A DNA stretch of 64,000 nt. Origin: Ornithinimicrobium sediminis. Lineage in GTDB: Bacteria; Actinomycetota; Actinomycetes; Actinomycetales; Dermatophilaceae. The position numbers and the translations under genes are program-made. The DNA lies in contig NZ_JAJSDQ010000003.1 in assembly GCF_021272345.1 (NCBI RefSeq), positions 1 through 64,000 of the forward strand, given 5' to 3'. How positions within the stretch are numbered: the first letter of the stretch is position 1; each line of letters opens with the position of its first letter. Below are positions 58,774 through 64,000 of this stretch, one piece after another. The notes beneath the pieces were generated by a model. That model did not search any database, was not told the DNA's origin, and saw nothing but the letters and a program-made list of their open reading frames with translations.

Positions 58774-59439
58774 TCAGGACGAGGAGGCAGCCACCGCCGA
58801 GGCCGCGATCCCCGCCACCACCGCAGCCTGTGCATCGGCGATCGCCTTCCGCACCGCCTCCGAGGCCCAGTCACCCTCCCCGACCGCGCGCGCCCGTGCC
58901 TTGAGCTCGCGCCGGGACAGCCCTCCGGCTCCGGAGAAGAGCGTGGGCGTGGCATCCACCGCCTCGACCAGCGCCACGAGGCCGCCGGTGCGGCTGGTCG
59001 GTGCGCGGTGCCCCAGCAAGGTGGCCTCGAGCTCGCGCCGCACCTGCTCGACGGCGGCCGGGTCGGTCAGCCACCACGAGGTGCGGGGGAAGATCCCCAG
59101 CACCGTGTCGCGCTGCTCCTGCAGGTGCCCTTCGTGCTGCAGGGCGCGTCGGATGTCGTCCACCAGGTCCTTGCCGACACCTGGCAGCACCGACCTCGGC
59201 CGCTTGCCCGCCTTCGCGGCGAAGGCGACCAGCGCGCGGTCCAGGAGGGGGTGGCCGACGGGGCGGGTGTCGAGCACAGCCAGCCGGGAGCGGTCGTCCA
59301 CCGTGACCCGGCGCAGCGCGGCGAGCTCCAGCAGGAGCGCCCCCGCGACACCGATGCGCAGGGAGTTGCTGCCGACCGGGGGCTTGCCGGCGGGCTCGGT
59401 CAGCAGCAGCACGAGCTCCTCCGCGACCACCATGGCCAT
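58774..59439 (-). CDS. GPP34-family (GOLPH3/VPS74-like) protein
   Basis: The 221-residue alpha-helical protein begins MAMVVAEELVLLLTEPAGKP. It has GVAGALLLELAALRRVTVDD and a regular helical body typical of the GPP34 family, which in eukaryotes binds phosphatidylinositol-4-phosphate at the Golgi. Actinobacterial members are common and their role is unknown. Start ATG 59439 or 59433 are both possible; a longer frame (to 60918) is antisense to purB. Confidence 0.88.
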   Translation of the reverse strand: MAMVVAEELVLLLTEPAGKPPVGSNSLRIGVAGALLLELAALRRVTVDDRSRLAVLDTRPVGHPLLDRALVAFAAKAGKRPRSVLPGVGKDLVDDIRRALQHEGHLQEQRDTVLGIFPRTSWWLTDPAAVEQVRRELEATLLGHRAPTSRTGGLVALVEAVDATPTLFSGAGGLSRRELKARARAVGEGDWASEAVRKAIADAQAAVVAGIAASAVAASSS

Positions 59440-59511
59440 GACGGTATGCCGTCGCGCCACCCCGCACATCCGTCGCGAGGATGATGCTCGGGCGGAGGGC
59501 CCCTCCTCTGG

Positions 59512-59517
59512 GAGGAT
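59512..59517 (+). promoter_or_regulatory. -10 element of purB (leaderless)
   Basis: GAGGAT is followed by GGCGCC and the ATG at 59524. The hexamer is a weak match, but the spacing is the common one. Confidence 0.4.
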
Positions 59518-59523
59518 GGCGCC

Positions 59524-60960
59524 ATGGTCTCCCTCGCCGATCTCACACCTCCTCCTGCCCTCGGCGCCCTGGACGGTCGTTACCGCAGCGTCGTGGCGCC
59601 CCTGGTCGACCACCTCTCCGAGGCAGCCCTCAACCGGCAGCGGCTGCACGTGGAGATCGAGTGGCTCATCCACCTGACGGCGCACGGGGTCGTGCCGGGG
59701 GCCGGCGCGCTCAGCGACACCGAGCAGGACGAGCTGCGCTCGCTGATCGACGAGTTCGACGAGACAGCGGTCGCCGAGCTCGCCACCATCGAGGCCGAGA
59801 CGGTGCACGATGTCAAGGCGGTGGAGTACTTCCTGCGCCGCCGCCTCGTCGACCGGCTCGACGGCCGCTCCGACCTCGCCGAGCTCGTGCACTTCGCCTG
59901 CACCTCCGAGGACATCAACAACCTCTCCTACGCGCTCATGGTCCGGGGGGCCGTGACCGAGGTGTGGCTCCCGCGGGCGCGCGCTCTCGTGGCCCAGGTG
60001 GGTGCGATGGCACGCGAGCTCGCCTCCACACCTCTGCTGGCGCACACCCACGGGCAGCCTGCCACCCCCACCACCATGGGCAAGGAGCTCGCCGTGCTCG
60101 CCTGGCGGCTGGAGCGCCAGGTCCGCCGCGTCGGGGACGCCGACTACCTCGGCAAGCTCAACGGGGCGACGGGCACCTACGGCGCGCATGTCGCCGCCGT
60201 GCCCGGGGTCGACTGGCAGCAGGTCAGCCGGCAGTTCGTCGAGGGCCTGGGCCTGACCTGGAACCCGCTGACCACGCAGATCGAGAGCCACGACTGGCAG
60301 GCCGAGGTCTACGCCGACATCGCCCGGTTCAACCGGGTGCTGCACAACCTGTGCACCGACGTGTGGTCCTACATCTCGCTGGGCTACTTCGCCCAGGTGC
60401 GCGGCCAGGGCACCGTGGGGTCCTCGACGATGCCGCACAAGGTCAACCCGATCCGCTTCGAGAACGCCGAGGCCAACCTCGAGGTCTCCAACGCCCTGCT
60501 CGACGTGCTGGCCTCGACGCTGGTGACCTCCCGGCTGCAGCGCGACCTCACCGACTCCTCCATGCAGCGCAACGTCGGGACCGCCCTGGGCCACTCCCTG
60601 CTCGCCGTCGACAACGCGGGCCGTGGCCTGGCCGGCCTCGACGCGGTGCCCGAGGCGATGGCCGCCGACCTCGACCGCAACTGGGAGGTGCTCGCCGAGC
60701 CGGTCCAGTCGGTGATGCGGGCCCTGGCGGCCCGGGGTGTGGAGGGCATGAGCAACCCGTACGAGCGGCTCAAGGAGCTCACCCGCGGGCGGCGCATCAC
60801 CGGCGACGACCTGCGCGCGTTCGTCCGGAGGCTCGGCCTGCCTCCCGAGGAGGAGGAGCGCCTCGTCGCGCTGACCCCTGTCACGTATGTCGGGCTGGCA
60901 CCGCAGCTGGTCGAGCACCTGCCCACCCGCGGCACCGGCGACGGCTCCGCGTCGTCATGA
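59524..60960 (+). CDS. purB: Adenylosuccinate lyase
   Basis: The 478-residue fumarase/aspartase-superfamily enzyme has the signature GSSTMPHKVNP (~299-309). Its HFACTSEDINN (~124) and AHTHGQPATPTTMGKE (~173) contain the catalytic His residues. Its length and TMGKE/NPLTTQIESHDW match the E. coli-type long PurB. It catalyses two steps, in IMP and AMP synthesis. It is coupled by ATGA to the barstar-like gene, which is unusual for a housekeeping enzyme. Confidence 0.95.
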   Translation: MVSLADLTPPPALGALDGRYRSVVAPLVDHLSEAALNRQRLHVEIEWLIHLTAHGVVPGAGALSDTEQDELRSLIDEFDETAVAELATIEAETVHDVKAVEYFLRRRLVDRLDGRSDLAELVHFACTSEDINNLSYALMVRGAVTEVWLPRARALVAQVGAMARELASTPLLAHTHGQPATPTTMGKELAVLAWRLERQVRRVGDADYLGKLNGATGTYGAHVAAVPGVDWQQVSRQFVEGLGLTWNPLTTQIESHDWQAEVYADIARFNRVLHNLCTDVWSYISLGYFAQVRGQGTVGSSTMPHKVNPIRFENAEANLEVSNALLDVLASTLVTSRLQRDLTDSSMQRNVGTALGHSLLAVDNAGRGLAGLDAVPEAMAADLDRNWEVLAEPVQSVMRALAARGVEGMSNPYERLKELTRGRRITGDDLRAFVRRLGLPPEEEERLVALTPVTYVGLAPQLVEHLPTRGTGDGSASS

Positions 60961-61403
60961 CGGAGTCGCTGGCCACGGTCGTCCCCGGGCTCGCCGGACG
61001 TGGCGTGGTGTGGGCGGCGCAGTGGCAGGCACCCGCCATCACCGCAGCGCTGACCACCCGCGGATGGGGCCTGGCCCGGTGCTGGAGCGAGATCGGTGGC
61101 GGCGCGCGGGCCTCCCAGGCGGCGGTGGCCACGGCCCTGCGGCTCCCCGAGCCCGCGGGTCACAACCTGGACGCCTTCGCCGACCTCCTGCTCGACCTGC
61201 CGCGCCTGTGGCCCGACCACGACCGGATCGCGCTGCTGTGGCACGACGCCGACGTGCTCGAGGTGGTCGACCGGGCGGGCCACGACCGCCTGGTCGGCAT
61301 CCTGCGGGAGGCGAGCGCCCGCCTGGCGGCCGTGGTGCCCGGGGGCGGGCCGGCGACGGTCTTCGAGACCGTGCTCTTCTCCCGGGAGGGCGAGGACCTG
61401 TGA
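60957..61403 (+). CDS. Barstar-family ribonuclease inhibitor
   Basis: The 148-residue protein has the barstar core LRLPEPAGHNLDAFADLLLDL, aligning with barstar's GENLDALWD: Asp72 and Asp76 correspond to the barnase-contacting Asp35 and Asp39. It is longer than classical barstar (90 aa) at the N-terminus. It binds and blocks barnase-type RNases in the cytoplasm. It overlaps purB upstream by ATGA and the RNase gene downstream by GTGA, so the inhibitor is made before and with its enzyme. Confidence 0.9.
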   Translation: MTESLATVVPGLAGRGVVWAAQWQAPAITAALTTRGWGLARCWSEIGGGARASQAAVATALRLPEPAGHNLDAFADLLLDLPRLWPDHDRIALLWHDADVLEVVDRAGHDRLVGILREASARLAAVVPGGGPATVFETVLFSREGEDL

Positions 61404-61873
61404 GCCGTGCGTTCCCCACCTGGCTCGCAGGGCTGGTCGTCGCGCTGCTGGCCGGCGCGGTGCTCGTGGTCGGCGGCGGCTTCCTCGGCAGCGAGACCGA
61501 GCAGAGGACGGGCACCGCGACCACGCCCGCCACGGAGGCGACCGACACCGTCGACGACACGGAGGAGAGCGGCATACCGGCCTGCGACCCGGCCCTCCTG
61601 CCCGCGACCACGCAGGAGGTCGTCGAGGACGTCGAGGCCGGGGGGCCCTTCGAGCACCCGCGCCACGACGGCGGCCGGTTCGGCAACTACGAGGGGATCC
61701 TTCCGGACGAGGAGCTCGGCTACTACCGTGAGTACACGGTCGAGACGCCCGGCCTGGACCATCGCGGTGCCCGGCGCATCGTCACCGGCGGCGCGGACGC
61801 CGACGAGCCCGACGTGTGGTTCTACACGGACGACCACTACGAGAGCTTCTGCGAGCTCGACCCCGCGGCCTGA
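61400..61873 (+). CDS. Secreted or membrane-anchored barnase-type ribonuclease
   Basis: The 157-residue protein has an N-terminal hydrophobic helix (residues ~7-29, TWLAGLVVALLAGAVLVVGGG) as signal or anchor. A Thr-rich linker follows, then a microbial ribonuclease domain: RFGNYEGILPDE, GYYREYTVETPG (general base Glu111, equivalent to barnase Glu73), GARRIVTGG (Arg125/126) and FYTDDHYESF (catalytic His146). Two Cys (62 and 151) could form a disulfide outside the cell. The active site looks intact. The GTG start overlaps the barstar stop. It is probably a secreted RNase toxin or nutrient enzyme protected by the adjacent inhibitor. Confidence 0.9.
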   Translation: MSRAFPTWLAGLVVALLAGAVLVVGGGFLGSETEQRTGTATTPATEATDTVDDTEESGIPACDPALLPATTQEVVEDVEAGGPFEHPRHDGGRFGNYEGILPDEELGYYREYTVETPGLDHRGARRIVTGGADADEPDVWFYTDDHYESFCELDPAA

Positions 61874-61883
61874 CCTGACAGGA

Positions 61884-61900
61884 ATACCCAAGGGGGGTAT
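61884..61900. promoter_or_regulatory. CsoR-type operator at the csoR promoter
   Basis: ATACCC-AAGGG-GGGTAT is an inverted repeat whose right arm overlaps the TATCAT -10 element at 61898, consistent with autorepression. Confidence 0.7.
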
Positions 61901-61903
61901 CAT
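61898..61903 (+). promoter_or_regulatory. -10 element of csoR (leaderless)
   Basis: TATCAT is followed by GTTGCC and the ATG at 61910. Confidence 0.65.
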
Positions 61904-61909
61904 GTTGCC

Positions 61910-62197
61910 ATGACTGTGAACGGGTACAGCGGCTCCCAGGAGGACTACCTCAAGCGCCTGGCGCGCATCGAGGGGCAGGTCCGCGGCATCGCCCGCATGG
62001 TGGAGAACGACACCTACTGCATCGACGTGCTGACCCAGGTCAGCGCCGCGACGAAGGCGCTGCAGGCGGTGAGCCTCGGTCTGCTCGAGGACCACATCGC
62101 CCACTGCGTCATCGACGCCGCCAAGGAGTCGGACGAGGCCGGGCAGGCCAAGGTCGTCGAGGCCTCGGCCGCCATCGCCCGTCTCGTCCGCAGCTGA
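61910..62197 (+). CDS. csoR: CsoR-family copper-sensing repressor
   Basis: The 95-residue protein has the four-helix CsoR fold, beginning with DYLKRLARIEGQVRGIARMVE. The Cu(I) ligands are Cys37, His62 and Cys66 with the exact C-x24-H-x3-C spacing of copper sensors (CstR-type persulfide sensors lack the His). Copper binding releases it from DNA. It is followed by copZ and copA, and its own promoter carries the operator at 61884. The operator before copB at 57317 suggests it controls that gene too. Confidence 0.95.
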   Translation: MTVNGYSGSQEDYLKRLARIEGQVRGIARMVENDTYCIDVLTQVSAATKALQAVSLGLLEDHIAHCVIDAAKESDEAGQAKVVEASAAIARLVRS

Positions 62198-62233
62198 CCC
62201 CCCACCCACGACACCACACCACCAGGAGACCCC

Positions 62234-62449
62234 ATGCAGACCACCACGATGACCGTCACCGGCATGACCTGCGGGCACTGCACCGCGTCGGTGACCGAGG
62301 AGCTCCAGGAGATCGACGGTGTGCAGGACGTCCGCATCGACCTCGTGGCCGGTGGCGACTCGCCGGTCGAGGTCGACTCCGAGGGCCCGCTGGACCCGGA
62401 GGCCGTCCGCGCCGCCGTGGCCGAGGCCGGCTACACCGTCAGCCTCTGA
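62234..62449 (+). CDS. copZ: Copper chaperone CopZ (HMA domain)
   Basis: The 71-residue single heavy-metal-associated domain has MTCGHC (Cys13, Cys16) in [15 protein letters not shown] and the C-terminal GYTVSL. It delivers Cu(I) to the P-type ATPase encoded next. The spacing is 36 bases from csoR and 37 to copA, with a CAGGAG before the ATG. It is part of the csoR-copZ-copA operon. Confidence 0.95.
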   Translation: MQTTTMTVTGMTCGHCTASVTEELQEIDGVQDVRIDLVAGGDSPVEVDSEGPLDPEAVRAAVAEAGYTVSL

Positions 62450-62486
62450 CCCGCACCACCGCACCCCCCGCTCGATCCGAGGAGCC

Positions 62487-64000
62487 ATGAGCACACCCAC
62501 GCAGCAGTCCCAGCACGTCGACCTGGCCATCACCGGGATGACCTGTGCGTCGTGCTCGTCGCGCGTCGAGCGCAAGCTCAACAAGCTCGACGGGGTCGAG
62601 GCCAGCGTCAACCTCGCCACCGAGAAGGCCAGCGTCACGTATGCCGCGCCGCTCACCGTCGAGGACCTGCTGGCCACGGTCCAGGCCACCGGCTACGGCG
62701 CCGAGCCGGTCAGCGACCAGCCCTCGCAGAGCGAGCAGGGCCCCGACGAGCACGTGGGTGACGTCATCGGGGACCGTGCGCTGCTGCACCGGGCTGTCCT
62801 GGCCACCGTGCTGGGCGCCGTCGTCTTCCTGCTGGCCATGGTGCCGCCGGTGCGCGACGCCGCCGGCTCTGCCGGCCCCTGGCTCCAGTGGGCCCTCACC
62901 ACCCCGATCTACCTGTGGGCGGCCTGGCCCTTCCACCGCGCCGCGGCGGTCAACGCCCGGCACCTGGCCTCCACCATGGACACGCTGGTCTCCATCGGCG
63001 TGAGCGCTGCCTACTGGTACTCCGTGGTCGCGGTCTTCACCGGCTTCACGCACCACCTCTACTTCGAGGTCGCCGCGATCGTCACCTCGTTCCTGCTCAT
63101 CGGCCGCTACATCGAGGCACGCGCCAAGGCCTCCGGCAAGTCCGCCCTGACCGCGCTGCTGCACCTGGGCGCCAAGGACGTCGGTGTGCTGCGGCACGAC
63201 CCGACCAGCGGCGCCTGGACCGAGCAGCGCATCCCGACCGACCAGCTCCGGCACGGTATGCGGTTCGTCGTGCGCCCGGGTGAGAAGGTCGCCACCGACG
63301 GCGTCGTCGTCGACGGCCAGAGCACCCTCGACACCTCGATGATCACCGGCGAGTCCATGCCGGTCGAGGTCGCCACCGGCGACGAGGTCACCGGCGCCAC
63401 GGTCAACGGCCACGGCCGGCTGGTCGTGGAGGCGACCCGGGTGGGCAGCGAGACCACGCTGGCCCGCATCACCGCGCTCGTCGAGCAGGCGCAGACCGGC
63501 AAGGCCCCGGTGCAGCGCCTCGCCGACCGGGTGTCCTCGGTGTTCGTCCCCGTGGTGCTGCTCATCGCGCTGACCACCCTCGTGGTGTGGCTTCTGCTGG
63601 GTGCCAGCTTCGCCGAGGCGCTGGTGCCGACGGTGTCGGTGCTGATCATCGCGTGCCCGTGCGCCCTCGGGCTGGCGACGCCGACCGCCCTGCTCACCGG
63701 CACCGGCCGGGGCGCCGAGCTCGGTGTGCTCATCAAGGGCCCCCGCATCCTGGAGAGCACCCGGCGGGTCGACACCGTCGTGCTCGACAAGACCGGCACG
63801 GTGACCGTCGGTCAGCCGGTGCTGACGTCGGTGACCGTCGCCGGCCGGCTCTCCCGCGAGGCGGCCCTCACCGCCGCCGCAGCGGTCGAGGCGGGCAGCG
63901 AGCACCCCATCGCCCAGGCCGTGGTGACCGCGGCCACGGAGCAGGGCCTCACCGTGCCGGAGGTGCGTGACTTCACCAACCTGCCCGGCCAGGGCGCCCG
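62487..64000 (+). CDS. copA: CopA-type copper-exporting P1B ATPase (partial, runs off the right edge)
   Basis: At least 504 residues are visible. There is one N-terminal HMA domain with GMTCASC (Cys20, Cys23), then six helices, MITGESMPV (TGES), the ion-binding CPC motif in [15 protein letters not shown] (~390) and the phosphorylated Asp in DKTGTVTVG (~432), with SEHPIAQA at the end. CPC plus MTCxxC marks the CopA (P1B-1) Cu(I) exporter, distinct from the CPH-type copB at 55 kb. The C-terminus with the GDGxND hinge is outside the window. CGAGGAG precedes the ATG. Confidence 0.95.
   Translation, partial: MSTPTQQSQHVDLAITGMTCASCSSRVERKLNKLDGVEASVNLATEKASVTYAAPLTVEDLLATVQATGYGAEPVSDQPSQSEQGPDEHVGDVIGDRALLHRAVLATVLGAVVFLLAMVPPVRDAAGSAGPWLQWALTTPIYLWAAWPFHRAAAVNARHLASTMDTLVSIGVSAAYWYSVVAVFTGFTHHLYFEVAAIVTSFLLIGRYIEARAKASGKSALTALLHLGAKDVGVLRHDPTSGAWTEQRIPTDQLRHGMRFVVRPGEKVATDGVVVDGQSTLDTSMITGESMPVEVATGDEVTGATVNGHGRLVVEATRVGSETTLARITALVEQAQTGKAPVQRLADRVSSVFVPVVLLIALTTLVVWLLLGASFAEALVPTVSVLIIACPCALGLATPTALLTGTGRGAELGVLIKGPRILESTRRVDTVVLDKTGTVTVGQPVLTSVTVAGRLSREAALTAAAAVEAGSEHPIAQAVVTAATEQGLTVPEVRDFTNLPGQGA

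Overview
The window is very GC-rich (roughly 70% or more by eye) and densely coded. It contains mycothiol-dependent-isomerase-type (MDMPI/DinB) genes, a DUF222/HNH protein, a GPP34 protein, actinobacterial cydA/cydB with a fused cydDC, and many leaderless starts. It therefore looks like a chromosomal segment of an actinobacterium, most likely order Micrococcales (Intrasporangiaceae/Ornithinimicrobium-like). That lineage is inferred from gene content, not from a marker gene. I saw no rRNA, tRNA, CRISPR array or intact insertion sequence.

Layout. 0-1 kb: a split DUF222/HNH gene running off the left edge. 1.5-6.9 kb: a nitrilase-family amidase, a CopD-CtaG membrane protein, an MDMPI-like enzyme, a lipoprotein and small membrane proteins. 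6.9-11.8 kb: a branched-chain keto-acid/pyruvate dehydrogenase operon (E1alpha-E1beta-E2) behind an aromatic/histidinol-phosphate-type aminotransferase. 11.9-13 kb: a holin-like membrane protein and a dienelactone hydrolase, ending in a 31-bp tandem repeat array. 13.2-16.5 kb: two tandem paralogues joining a solute-binding-like domain to a VWA domain. 16.6-21.8 kb: a second MDMPI-like gene, a Nudix protein and phenylacetate catabolism genes (paaN, paaH, paaI). 21.8-29.4 kb: a four-gene ABC exporter block with two very large FtsX-type permeases and two ATPases. 29.5-32.5 kb: a hydrolase, a GNAT, a TetR regulator and an intergenic region that may encode a small RNA. 32.5-36.2 kb: a two-component system facing a secreted helical protein. 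36.3-40.5 kb: a PIG-L deacetylase, a rhodanese-TauE-GntR sulfur cluster behind a CsoR-family-type operator, and galE followed by oppositely oriented repeat arrays. 40.8-47.9 kb: a BlaI/M56 pair followed by cydA, cydB and cydDC. 48-55 kb: a glyoxalase-like protein, a polysaccharide deacetylase lipoprotein with a 26-bp palindrome upstream, a YcaQ-type glycosylase, a methyltransferase, and a response regulator coupled to a histidine kinase fused to a DUF4153/DUF4173-like membrane domain. 55-64 kb: copper handling (CopB-type ATPase, CsoR, CopZ, CopA) interrupted by a serine hydrolase, GPP34, and a purB-barstar-barnase unit.

Three regulatory themes link the genes. First, TACCCC...GGGGTA palindromes stand before the CopB ATPase, csoR and the rhodanese operon. 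Second, at least fourteen starts have a -10 hexamer 6-9 nt (nearly all 6 or 7) before the start codon, implying leaderless mRNAs. Third, a 31-32-bp tandem repeat family fills two intergenic regions. The most unusual items are that repeat family, the kinase-DUF4153 fusion, the translational coupling of a barnase/barstar pair to purB, a candidate BlaI operator in front of cydA, and a strongly favoured 7-bp DNA word (GGCATAC/GTATGCC) throughout the coding DNA.
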